From positions 5,921 to 18,807 of the forward strand of contig JACVCQ010000009.1 in NCBI GenBank assembly GCA_016741945.1: a stretch of DNA of 12,887 nt. The letters are read 5' to 3'. The stretch is from Chitinophagaceae bacterium. GTDB taxonomy: Bacteria; Bacteroidota; Bacteroidia; Chitinophagales; Chitinophagaceae. The translations under genes were made by a program, and so were the position numbers. Shown in pieces: positions 6,601 to 12,887 of the stretch. Positions within the stretch are counted from its first letter, which is position 1. The number at the start of each line of letters is the position of its first letter. The notes under the pieces were generated by a model that saw only the letters and a program-made list of their open reading frames with translations, was not told the DNA's origin and did no database searches.

Positions 6601-6630
6601 CTTTTGGAAAGTTTCGAAACTTTCCAAAAG
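6601..6630. repeat. Palindromic intergenic repeat, copy 4 (perfect)
   Basis: The arms at 6601-6615 and 6616-6630 are exact reverse complements: a 30-base palindrome centred on TTTCGAAA. With the preceding AAG it shares AAGCTTTTGGAAAGTTTCGA with the start of copy 3. It lies between the VapBC-type operon and the fluoride-riboswitch promoter and could insulate the two transcription units. Confidence 0.85.
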
Positions 6631-6661
6631 ATACGAGTACAATATGTAATACATAGAACTT

Positions 6662-6669
6662 TATCTTTA
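6662..6669 (+). promoter_or_regulatory. Possible -7 element of the fluoride-riboswitch transcript
   Basis: TATCTTTA differs from TAnnTTTG in the last base. It lies 13 bases before the aptamer, where a promoter is required. No clear -33 TTG is seen. Confidence 0.35.
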
Positions 6670-6682
6670 CCATCTTATCCCA

Positions 6683-6731
6683 AGGAAATGGTGTCTTCCT
6701 AATTGAACCGCCCTAAAAAGCTGATGACGCC
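6683..6731 (+). promoter_or_regulatory. Fluoride riboswitch (crcB motif aptamer)
   Basis: The conserved crcB-motif parts occur in order. A stem AGGAA (6683-6687) with TTCCT (6696-6700) encloses ATGGTGTC. Then come AACCGCC (6706-6712) and the conserved GCTGATG (6720-6726). The enclosed GGTGTC (6690-6695) pairs with GACGCC (6726-6731) to make the pseudoknot, with one G-T wobble. The third stem is very short here, a GC pair or two closing an A-rich loop. The downstream gene is a CLC protein of the fluoride-transporting type, which agrees with the ligand assignment. Fluoride binding should raise expression of that gene. Confidence 0.88.
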
Positions 6732-6762
6732 TGATCATAAATGTTGAGTACATTTAAATCAG
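6731..6762 (+). promoter_or_regulatory. Expression-platform hairpin of the fluoride riboswitch
   Basis: CTGAT (6731-6735) pairs with ATCAG (6758-6762), and TAAATG (6738-6743) pairs with CATTTA (6751-6756), directly after the aptamer. No T-run follows. AGGA (6761-6764), four bases before the ATG, would be partly hidden, so control looks translational. CTGAT also occurs inside the aptamer at 6721-6725, giving the ATCAG an alternative partner. Confidence 0.5.
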
Positions 6763-6768
6763 GAACTT

Positions 6769-7980
6769 ATGTCAGTACAGCAAACCCCAACCCCAAACAA
6801 TAACTATTCTTTTTTTCAACGACTGTTGAAGTGGATTGTCTTATGTGTATTGATCGGTTTTTGTTCCGGCTCAGCAGCGGCTTTATTTCTCTACACATTG
6901 GATCTGGTTACTGAGTTTCGCGAAAATCATGTATGGATAGTTGCATTTTTACCCATCGCAGGATTCATGGTGGGCTGCTGTTATCATCGTTTTGGTAAAG
7001 AGACAGAAGCAGGTAATAAATTATTACTGGCAACCATTCAACAGCCCACACAAAAAATCATTCCATGGATCATGGCTCCTTTGATTTATGTAGGAACATT
7101 GATCACACATCTATTTGGAGGCTCAGCCGGACGGGAAGGAACGGCTTTACAGATGTCGGGGGCCATGGCAGATCAGTTGAGTAAACCCTTTGGATTGAAT
7201 GCTGAAGATCGACGTACATTATTAATTGCTTCAATTGCTGCCGGATTTGGAGCCGTATTTGGAACACCATTGGCAGGATTCATTTTTGCATTGGAGATCA
7301 ATCGAAAGATTGCATTGCGTTATACCATTCTTGTACCTGTCTTAGCAGCCTCTATACTCGCAGACCTTGTTACCAGATTATGGGGCATACCTCATACTAC
7401 CTATGCCATTGAGTTGATACCGGCTTTTTCATGGCTGACTATTAGCTACACCATCATGGCAGGGGCAGTGTTTGGTGTTTGTGCTTTTTTGTTTGTGCAA
7501 ATCATGCACGTCGCCACACAACAATATAAAAATCGAATTAGCTATCCACCATTGCGTCCGTTCATCGGCGGTATGATTGTTGTGCTATTATTCTGGTGGA
7601 TTGGTAATAGTAAATACATGGGTTTGGGAATACCGGTAATCATAGAATCTTTTCATGAGCCCATGGAAGTGTATGATTTTGCGCTGAAAATGATATTGAC
7701 CATTCTTACACTGTCTGCCGGATTCAAAGGTGGAGAAGTAACACCCTTATTTTTTATTGGAGCGTTGTTGGGGAATGCTTTATCGGTATGGATACCCTTG
7801 CCTGTATCGATGTTAACAGGTTTAGGATTTGTAGCCGTTTTTGCAGGAGCTACGCATGCACCTTTGGCATGTATGGTGATGGCAATGGAATTATTTGGAA
7901 AAGAAGTATTCTCCTATGCCGTCATCGTATGTATTATGGCTTTTTTATTATCGGGAAAGAAAAGTATTTATCAAGAATAA
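6769..7980 (+). CDS. CLC-family fluoride/proton antiporter (CLC-F type)
   Basis: This 403-residue inner-membrane protein is a CLC-family transporter with about ten to twelve membrane segments. The selectivity segment GREGT (121-125) carries the gating glutamate Glu123. Other CLC landmarks are GFGAVFGTPLAGFIFALE and GFKGGEVTPLFFIGALLG. The classical GSGIP that binds chloride is replaced by GNKLL (82-86), similar to the GNNLI-type sequence of the fluoride-specific CLC-F branch. With the fluoride riboswitch directly upstream, the likely role is fluoride export coupled to proton entry, protecting enzymes such as enolase and pyrophosphatase. An automatic annotation would probably read 'voltage-gated chloride channel'. 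A short AGGA lies just before the ATG, unusual in this window. Length fits the compact bacterial CLC form without CBS domains. Confidence 0.9.
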   Translation: MSVQQTPTPNNNYSFFQRLLKWIVLCVLIGFCSGSAAALFLYTLDLVTEFRENHVWIVAFLPIAGFMVGCCYHRFGKETEAGNKLLLATIQQPTQKIIPWIMAPLIYVGTLITHLFGGSAGREGTALQMSGAMADQLSKPFGLNAEDRRTLLIASIAAGFGAVFGTPLAGFIFALEINRKIALRYTILVPVLAASILADLVTRLWGIPHTTYAIELIPAFSWLTISYTIMAGAVFGVCAFLFVQIMHVATQQYKNRISYPPLRPFIGGMIVVLLFWWIGNSKYMGLGIPVIIESFHEPMEVYDFALKMILTILTLSAGFKGGEVTPLFFIGALLGNALSVWIPLPVSMLTGLGFVAVFAGATHAPLACMVMAMELFGKEVFSYAVIVCIMAFLLSGKKSIYQE

Positions 7981-8041
7981 ATCAATGAAGCAGCGGTTAA
8001 ACTGTAGCAGACATCTTGAGTCTATACTTAAAAGCGCTAGT

Positions 8042-8974
8042 ATGCGAATACTGTATAGTATCTTATTGGTTACATTATTTGCTTGTAATAAGCCTCCTGC
8101 TATTTCAAGGATACTCGATTCAGACTATGGAAGTATTGAGTATCAATCGCGTCAACGAAAGTATTATGCATCTTTTCCTCAAGGCTATGATGGTATAAAA
8201 TCCTATCCACTTGTTGTTTTTTTGCATGGGGGTAATGGAAATTTAATGACTGCACAAACTTTTACCGAACTCAATAAAATTGCCAGAGAAAATAATTTTA
8301 TTATTGTTTATCCTGAAGCAATTTTTGAATCGGGTCCTACCAATTATGTTTGGGCAGATGGTAGAGGATTAGCGCCAGATCAGTTAGGAATTGATGATGT
8401 AGGTTTTATTGATAAGCTGGTAACGCATTTAAAGTCTAAACATAAAATCGACTCTCGGAAAGTTTATTTATGTGGATTTTCGAATGGCGGTTTTCTCACA
8501 CAAAGAATTGCATTTGAAAAAAATACACAATTTGCTGCATTTGGTGTATTAGGAGCAACATTACCACAATTTTACCTCACAAGTGGAGCTCCTATTAGGG
8601 CTTTACCGATGCTATATGTTTTTGGTACTACTGACCCGCTGGTACCATTTCAAGGCGGTCTAATGCCAGGCACTTCAGTAATGGGTGTTGAATCTTCTGT
8701 TCAGTTTTGGGTGAATCATAACAAGTGTTCCGCAACACCAACTCAGGTGTCATTACCTGATAAGGATATCACCGATCAAACGACTGTTACTGTTTTTGAA
8801 TATATACACGGGAATTGCCAAAGCAAAGTAAAATTCTATCGCGTAAATGGGGGTGGACATACATGGCCGGGTGTATTATTACCTAATCAAACGGCCTTGG
8901 GTGGCTACAATCTCGATTTTCATGCTGGTCAGGCTCTATGGGATTTCTTTAAAAACTTTGAATTGTGTTTTTAA
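8042..8974 (+). CDS. Lipoprotein esterase, PHB depolymerase/feruloyl esterase type
   Basis: The 310-residue product begins MRILYSILLVTLFACNKPP, a lipoprotein signal peptide with Cys15 as the lipidated residue, so it is membrane-anchored outside the cytoplasm. The body is an alpha/beta hydrolase of the LpqC/PHB depolymerase (carbohydrate esterase 1-like) group. It has the oxyanion-hole LHGG (61-64), nucleophile Ser147 in GFSNG, Asp198 in GTTDPLVPF, and His273 in the typical GGGHTWPG. Substrates in this group include polyhydroxybutyrate oligomers and feruloyl or acetyl esters on polysaccharides; which one applies is not visible. In-frame starts exist upstream (ATG at 7985), but only 8042 gives a clean signal peptide. 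It may be cotranscribed with the fluoride transporter gene 61 bases upstream. It converges with the next gene, leaving one base between stop codons. Confidence 0.88.
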   Translation: MRILYSILLVTLFACNKPPAISRILDSDYGSIEYQSRQRKYYASFPQGYDGIKSYPLVVFLHGGNGNLMTAQTFTELNKIARENNFIIVYPEAIFESGPTNYVWADGRGLAPDQLGIDDVGFIDKLVTHLKSKHKIDSRKVYLCGFSNGGFLTQRIAFEKNTQFAAFGVLGATLPQFYLTSGAPIRALPMLYVFGTTDPLVPFQGGLMPGTSVMGVESSVQFWVNHNKCSATPTQVSLPDKDITDQTTVTVFEYIHGNCQSKVKFYRVNGGGHTWPGVLLPNQTALGGYNLDFHAGQALWDFFKNFELCF

Positions 8975-8975
8975 A

Positions 8976-10037
8976 TCAAACCCGATAACATACCGCATTA
9001 ATATTCATCCCCGCTCCCACCGAAGCAAACATGATGATATCTCCAGTCTGTAAAGAATGATCATCCAATATACCGCGCTTCACCAAATCATAGAGTGTAG
9101 GAATGGTAGCTACAGAGCTATTACCCAGCTTATGAATACTCATGGGCATTACACCGGCAGGCACTTCTTTTAATCCGTACAATTTGTAGAGCACTTTAAT
9201 AAAGCCTTCATCCATTTTTTCATTGGCCTGATGGAGGAAGAATTTTTTTACCTCTGTTACATGTACCCCTGCTTTTTCTAGACAATCCTTCATCGCAGCA
9301 GGAACATTTTTAATGGCATACTCATATACTTTTCTGCCCTTCATTTTGATATATCGAATACGAGGATCTGATTCGGGAAAATTCGATTTACCCATGTACA
9401 AATAGTAAGCTTCATCTATACAATGACTTTGTACACTGGCCGCTAGAATGCCGCTTTCACTATCTTTCGATTCAATGACGCAAGCACCGGCGCCATCACT
9501 AAAGATCATGCTATCGCGATCATAATGATCGATGACACGACTAAGTGTTTCCGTACCAATCACCAAACATTTTTTGGCAATACCCGCTTTGATATAAGCA
9601 TCGGCTTGTATTACGCCTTGTATCCAACCCGGACAACCAAACAAAATATCATAGGCTACGCAAGAAGGATTTTGAATCTGTAAACCCTGTTTTACACGGG
9701 AAGCCAGTGCCGGAAGAATATCAGTTTGAATGGTATGTTTTACGACGTTTCCAAAATTATGGGCTACAATAATCTGATCAAGACTTTCAGGATCCACACC
9801 GGAATCTTCAATAGCATGTTTGGCAGCTATCAGTGCCATGTCAGAAGCATTGAATTCTGTACCTACATATCTTCTTTCTTCTATACCGGTAATGTCGCGA
9901 AATTTTTCAATGATATCATTGGGAGCAGCCACAATACGCTCATGATCTTCAGTATAAAAATCCTGAATGGTAAAATCTCTGTTGGTCTTAATGTGCGGTG
10001 GGATATAACTTCCTGTTCCTGTGATAACGGTTTTCAT
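8976..10037 (-). CDS. 3-oxoacyl-ACP synthase III family protein (FabH-like)
   Basis: This 353-residue thiolase-fold condensing enzyme has the full KAS III catalytic triad: Cys135 (ILFGCPGW), His269 (FFLHQAN) and Asn306 (LGNSSVAT). It also has the DGAGA strand and a GVDPESLDQIIVAHN-type segment typical of FabH relatives. It should form a carbon-carbon bond between an acyl-CoA or acyl-thioester and malonyl-ACP. It is longer than E. coli FabH (about 317 residues), with an insertion near residues 95-120. It may therefore be a secondary-lipid or starter-unit enzyme rather than housekeeping FabH. The ATG at 10037 begins MKTVITGTG, the usual family start; ATG at 10046 would add three residues. An upstream in-frame TTG (10091) is rejected because it falls within the promoter. 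No fab or polyketide genes adjoin it. Confidence 0.88.
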   Translation of the reverse strand: MKTVITGTGSYIPPHIKTNRDFTIQDFYTEDHERIVAAPNDIIEKFRDITGIEERRYVGTEFNASDMALIAAKHAIEDSGVDPESLDQIIVAHNFGNVVKHTIQTDILPALASRVKQGLQIQNPSCVAYDILFGCPGWIQGVIQADAYIKAGIAKKCLVIGTETLSRVIDHYDRDSMIFSDGAGACVIESKDSESGILAASVQSHCIDEAYYLYMGKSNFPESDPRIRYIKMKGRKVYEYAIKNVPAAMKDCLEKAGVHVTEVKKFFLHQANEKMDEGFIKVLYKLYGLKEVPAGVMPMSIHKLGNSSVATIPTLYDLVKRGILDDHSLQTGDIIMFASVGAGMNINAVCYRV

Positions 10038-10088
10038 CTCTGGCATTTTACAAATCAAATTGCACCTGTTACAATAAACAGCGTAAGC

Positions 10089-10116
10089 CAAATCTAATCA
10101 ATACCTCGCATCTCAA
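10089..10116 (-). promoter_or_regulatory. Promoter of the FabH-like gene
   Basis: On the minus strand, TTG (10116-10114) and TAGATTTG (10096-10089) are separated by 17 bases. Both match the Bacteroidota -33 TTG and -7 TAnnTTTG elements. This is the most complete promoter in the window, and it implies a 5' untranslated region of roughly 40 bases. Confidence 0.6.
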
Positions 10117-10174
10117 CAGAACTATTTTTAGAAGCGATTGATTGTTAGTTTTTAAAAACTGTCTGGTAAAAAAA

Positions 10175-11257
10175 TTAAAGATATTTATCGCCTTTATTTC
10201 TTTTTACTTCTGCAACGTATTCTTTGATAGACTGTTCTTTATCTTTCCTGCAAATCAATAATACGTCTTTGGTATCCACCACAATAAAATCATCTAGCCC
10301 CTGTAATACCAATAGTTTTTCTTTCGGTGCAGATACCATGCATTTGGTAGCATCAATCACGATTACATTGTCACTAGCTACTGCATTACCCAGATAATCT
10401 TTTTCTAAATTATCATATGCACTGTTCCAAGTACCTAAATCACTCCAGCCAAAAGAAGAAGGGATTACATACACATTGTCTGCTTTTTCCATAATGGCTA
10501 CATCAATGGAAATATTGGTACAGAGGGGATATATTCTGTCAATCGCGGCTTTTTCTCCGGCAGTATTGAAGTTTTTCTTTTCGGCATCAAACAATTCAAA
10601 CATTTCCGGTTGGTATTGCTCAAAAGCTTTCACCACATTTTTTACCTGCCACACAAAGATGCCCGCATTCCAAAGAAAATCACCACTGCTGATAAATGTC
10701 TTGGCAAGCTCGAGATTGGGTTTCTCTGTAAAGGTTTTTACTTTATAAATACCTTCCGCAACCGTCATGCTATCATGCTGAATATAACCATAACCCGTAT
10801 TCGGATGCGTAGGTGTAATACCCAGCGTTACCAATGACTTGATATGACTCACAAAATCCAATGCTTTTAAGGTAATGCTGCGAAAAGCTTCATTATCCAA
10901 AATCATATGATCACTGGGTGCTACAATCAGTGAAGCTTCAGGATCTTTCTGGGCTAATTTAAAAGAGATATATGCAATACAAGGAGCCGTATTCTTACGG
11001 CTAGGTTCGGCAAGAATATTTTCAACAGGAAGCTGTTTCAGTTGTTGGTGAACAATGGAAACATATTCATCAGAAGTGACAATAAAAATATTTTCTTTGG
11101 GAATAAACGTCGCATACCGTTCATAGGTCCATTGCAACAATGATTTACCGGTATGCAGGATATCTAAAAACTGTTTTGGATAAGCTGTTCTGCTCATCGG
11201 CCAGAAACGACTACCAATTCCTCCGGCCATGATGGCTACATAGTGATGCTGATTCAT
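10175..11257 (-). CDS. manC: Mannose-1-phosphate guanylyltransferase
   Basis: This 360-residue cytoplasmic enzyme makes GDP-mannose from mannose-1-phosphate and GTP. The N-terminal nucleotide-binding signature AGGIGSRFWPMSR (11-23) is followed by PKQF with Lys28. Then come VAPSDHMI, the sugar-phosphate motif TFTEKP, WNAGIFVW, and SFGWSDLGTW near the end of the catalytic domain. The length matches the single-function enzyme without the C-terminal phosphomannose isomerase domain of long bifunctional forms. GDP-mannose feeds O-antigen, exopolysaccharide and GDP-fucose synthesis. The ATG at 11257 gives the normal family start. It lies 134 bases after kdsD on the same strand with no clear promoter between them, so the two may be transcribed together. 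No glycosyltransferases are adjacent. Confidence 0.95.
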   Translation of the reverse strand: MNQHHYVAIMAGGIGSRFWPMSRTAYPKQFLDILHTGKSLLQWTYERYATFIPKENIFIVTSDEYVSIVHQQLKQLPVENILAEPSRKNTAPCIAYISFKLAQKDPEASLIVAPSDHMILDNEAFRSITLKALDFVSHIKSLVTLGITPTHPNTGYGYIQHDSMTVAEGIYKVKTFTEKPNLELAKTFISSGDFLWNAGIFVWQVKNVVKAFEQYQPEMFELFDAEKKNFNTAGEKAAIDRIYPLCTNISIDVAIMEKADNVYVIPSSFGWSDLGTWNSAYDNLEKDYLGNAVASDNVIVIDATKCMVSAPKEKLLVLQGLDDFIVVDTKDVLLICRKDKEQSIKEYVAEVKRNKGDKYL

Positions 11258-11391
11258 TCACACGCTTTTTTAATCCCTGAATAAACGCTGCAATATTACA
11301 GGCTTATTTAGTAATCCAATGATTAATCTTGATTATATTTCTGCCAGGTACTTATCTCTTTCTTGTGCCCTGTTTCTTTTTACTTGAATCT

Positions 11392-12354
11392 TTAAATAAT
11401 TCCTTCTCTCACCAAGTCATGTATATGTAAAATACCCAAGTAGTTCCCATTTTCTGCAACCACCAGTTGACTGATATCGTGGTCTCTCATAATATCCAAA
11501 GCTTCTACTGCTAGCATACCTGGTTCTATACTTTTAGGATTTGCTGTTAAAATATCAGCTGCGGTTATAGCCCCCAGCTCATTAGTTTTTTCCAGCATTC
11601 TTCGTAAATCCCCGTCGGTAATGATACCCAATACCGTATTATTGTCGCTTACCACGGCAGTAACACCCAATCGTTTTTCTGTAATCTCAACAATTACCTG
11701 CTTAAGGCTGGCATTCGATGGCACTTTGGGCTGTTCATTATTGAAATACAAATCTGCTACTCTTAGGTATAGGCGTTTGCCCAGGTTTCCGCCAGGATGG
11801 TATTTGGCAAAATCATGCCCCGAAAAACCATGTAATTCCATCAAACAAACAGCTAACACATCGCCCATGACCATTTGAGCAGTGGTACTGCTGGTGGGGG
11901 CCAGATTATTGGGGCAGGCTTCCTGACTCACGGTGGTATTCAATACATGATCGGATGACTGAGCCAGAAAACTTTGCATATTACCCACCATTCCGATCAG
12001 AATATTTCCAAAATTTTTGATCAGGGGAACCAATACTTTGATTTCCGGACTTTCTCCGCTTTTACTGATCAGCATCACTACATCGTCTTGCTGAACCATG
12101 CCCAGATCCCCATGAATAGCGTCTGCCGCATGCATAAATAGAGAAGGGGTGCCTGTTGAATTAAGGGTGGCCACGATTTTTTGTGCCACAATCGCACTTT
12201 TTCCGATGCCACTGATTACAATCCGACCTTTACAGGCGGCCAATATGCGAATCGTTTTTTCAAAAGCCTCATCAATAAATGCGGATAATCCGGCAACAGA
12301 TGCCGCTTCCAAGTCAATGGTGGTAATGGCTGTTTCGAGGATCGTTTTTTTCAT
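11392..12354 (-). CDS. kdsD: Arabinose-5-phosphate isomerase (KdsD/KpsF/GutQ family)
   Basis: This 320-residue cytoplasmic enzyme interconverts ribulose-5-phosphate and arabinose-5-phosphate, the first committed step towards Kdo for LPS. A sugar-isomerase (SIS) domain occupies residues about 30-170, with SGIGKSAIVAQK, HAADAIHGDLGM, LISKSGES and LAPTSSTTAQ. HPGGNLGKR leads into two CBS domains (about 200-320; GIITDGDLRRML and LGILHIHDLVREG). This is the complete SIS-CBS-CBS layout. The ATG at 12354 is chosen over an in-frame TTG at 12363, which lies in the promoter. It probably forms a transcription unit with manC downstream, both serving surface carbohydrate synthesis. It is divergent from recQ. 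Confidence 0.94.
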   Translation of the reverse strand: MKKTILETAITTIDLEAASVAGLSAFIDEAFEKTIRILAACKGRIVISGIGKSAIVAQKIVATLNSTGTPSLFMHAADAIHGDLGMVQQDDVVMLISKSGESPEIKVLVPLIKNFGNILIGMVGNMQSFLAQSSDHVLNTTVSQEACPNNLAPTSSTTAQMVMGDVLAVCLMELHGFSGHDFAKYHPGGNLGKRLYLRVADLYFNNEQPKVPSNASLKQVIVEITEKRLGVTAVVSDNNTVLGIITDGDLRRMLEKTNELGAITAADILTANPKSIEPGMLAVEALDIMRDHDISQLVVAENGNYLGILHIHDLVREGII

Positions 12355-12360
12355 GCTGCA

Positions 12361-12377
12361 CAAAGTTAAACTTTAAC
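12361..12377 (-). promoter_or_regulatory. Candidate -7 element and overlapping palindrome for kdsD
   Basis: On the minus strand TAACTTTG (12368-12361) fits TAnnTTTG exactly and ends six bases before the kdsD ATG, so the transcript would be leaderless or nearly so. It is overlapped by GTTAAA-C-TTTAAC (12365-12377), a perfect inverted repeat that could be an operator. No correctly spaced -33 TTG was found. Confidence 0.4.
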
Positions 12378-12463
12378 AGCAAAGTGTGTGTAATCATCCC
12401 ATTCTTCGTTAACTTCGCCGTCCTTTTGAAAAAGCAGACTGCTGGCTCAAAAATGCACCAAAG

Positions 12464-12565
12464 ACCGGTTCCGCCGGAAACACTTCCTCTGCGCCGATTG
12501 GCAAATTTTAAGTGAAAATTCCGGGAAAAAGAAGTATCTTATATAACTATAACCGGCTCCGCAGG
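12464..12565. repeat. GC-rich direct repeat pair upstream of recQ
   Basis: ACCGGTTCCGCCGG (12464-12477) and ACCGGCTCCGCAGG (12552-12565) match at 12 of 14 positions, 88 bases apart. They stand out in an AT-rich genome and lie between kdsD and recQ. Each can form a small hairpin (TTCC-GCC-GGAA, and CCGC-AGGT-GCGG). Function unknown. Confidence 0.35.
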
Positions 12566-12588
12566 TGCGGAAAACCTATCGTAAATAC

Positions 12589-12887
12589 ATGGCAACAAGT
12601 ACAAAGAAAACCCCGGCAAAAAAAGCAACGGTGAAAGAGAGACCCCCCATTAAGGTCGGGAAAAGAACTGGTCCTGTAGCGTTAAAAGGAAGTCAATACG
12701 ATATCCATGGCGCCCTTGAAACCTATTTCGGGTTCCGTGAATTCAAAGGAACACAGGAAAAATCGATCAGAAGTCTGTTAAGCGGACAAGACACATTTGT
12801 CATCATGCCTACCGGTGGCGGAAAAAGTTTGTGTTATCAGCTTCCGGCCATGATTCTGGATGGCTGTGCCATTATTGTGTCTCCCCT
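12589..12887 (+). CDS. recQ: ATP-dependent DNA helicase RecQ, 5' part only
   Basis: Ninety-nine codons are visible before the window ends. The first 35 or so residues are a lysine-rich, low-complexity tail (MATSTKKTPAKKATVKERPP), a common extension in Bacteroidota. The helicase domain then begins with the Q-motif region (LETYFGFREFKGTQEKSIRSLL), followed by Walker A motif I MPTGGGKSLCYQLPA and the start of motif Ia, IVSPL. These are diagnostic of the RecQ family, a 3'-5' helicase acting in recombination and replication repair. The start ATG is the first in frame after the intergenic region. The rest (DEVH box, zinc-binding and HRDC regions) lies outside the window. Confidence 0.93.
   Translation, partial: MATSTKKTPAKKATVKERPPIKVGKRTGPVALKGSQYDIHGALETYFGFREFKGTQEKSIRSLLSGQDTFVIMPTGGGKSLCYQLPAMILDGCAIIVSP

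Noticed and set aside
7895..8041. Extended N-terminus for the esterase
   Set aside because: It begins at TTG inside the transporter gene and would bury the lipoprotein signal; the ATG at 8042 explains the protein better.
10038..10091. Longer start for the FabH-like protein at TTG 10091
   Set aside because: It falls on the promoter's -7 element, and the extra residues are cysteine-rich and unlike the family.
10147..10160. AGTTTTTAAAAACT palindrome after manC as a terminator
   Set aside because: The stem is all A/T apart from one G-C pair at each end, and no T-run follows on the minus strand.

Overview
The window looks like chromosome from a low-GC member of the Bacteroidota, probably Chitinophagaceae-like (the family is inferred). 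The evidence is the type of proteins encoded, the near absence of Shine-Dalgarno sequences, several matches to the Bacteroidota -7 promoter element TAnnTTTG, several lipoprotein or Sec signal peptides, and a Bacteroidota-style Crp/Fnr regulator. No rRNA, tRNA, CRISPR array, transposase or phage gene was seen.

Positions 1-4054 (+ strand): an unrecognised lipoprotein; a Crp/Fnr-family regulator followed by an AhpD-like carboxymuconolactone decarboxylase-family gene, with a perfect FNR-type palindrome at their junction; a secreted concanavalin-A-fold (3-keto-disaccharide hydrolase-like) protein; and a secreted PD40/TolB-like beta-propeller protein.

Positions 4055-6640: an accessory stretch. It holds a MntA/HepT (nucleotidyltransferase/HEPN) pair whose hepT toxin gene is split by an in-frame TAA, a divergent methionine aminopeptidase, and a ribbon-helix-helix/PIN (VapBC-type) pair with two candidate operators on its promoter. 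Copies of a palindromic intergenic repeat centred on TTTCGAAA lie on both sides of these modules, and one more lies near position 90.

Positions 6641-8974: a fluoride riboswitch (crcB motif) directly upstream of a CLC-family gene of the fluoride-transporting type, then a lipoprotein esterase of the PHB depolymerase/feruloyl esterase type.

Positions 8976-12363 (- strand): a FabH-like ketoacyl synthase III, a mannose-1-phosphate guanylyltransferase (manC) and an arabinose-5-phosphate isomerase (kdsD). The last two supply GDP-mannose and the Kdo precursor for surface polysaccharide or LPS. Divergent from kdsD is the 5' end of recQ, cut by the window edge. The best-supported regulatory stories are fluoride-induced fluoride export, Fnr-type control of the AhpD-like gene, and autorepression of the VapBC-type operon.
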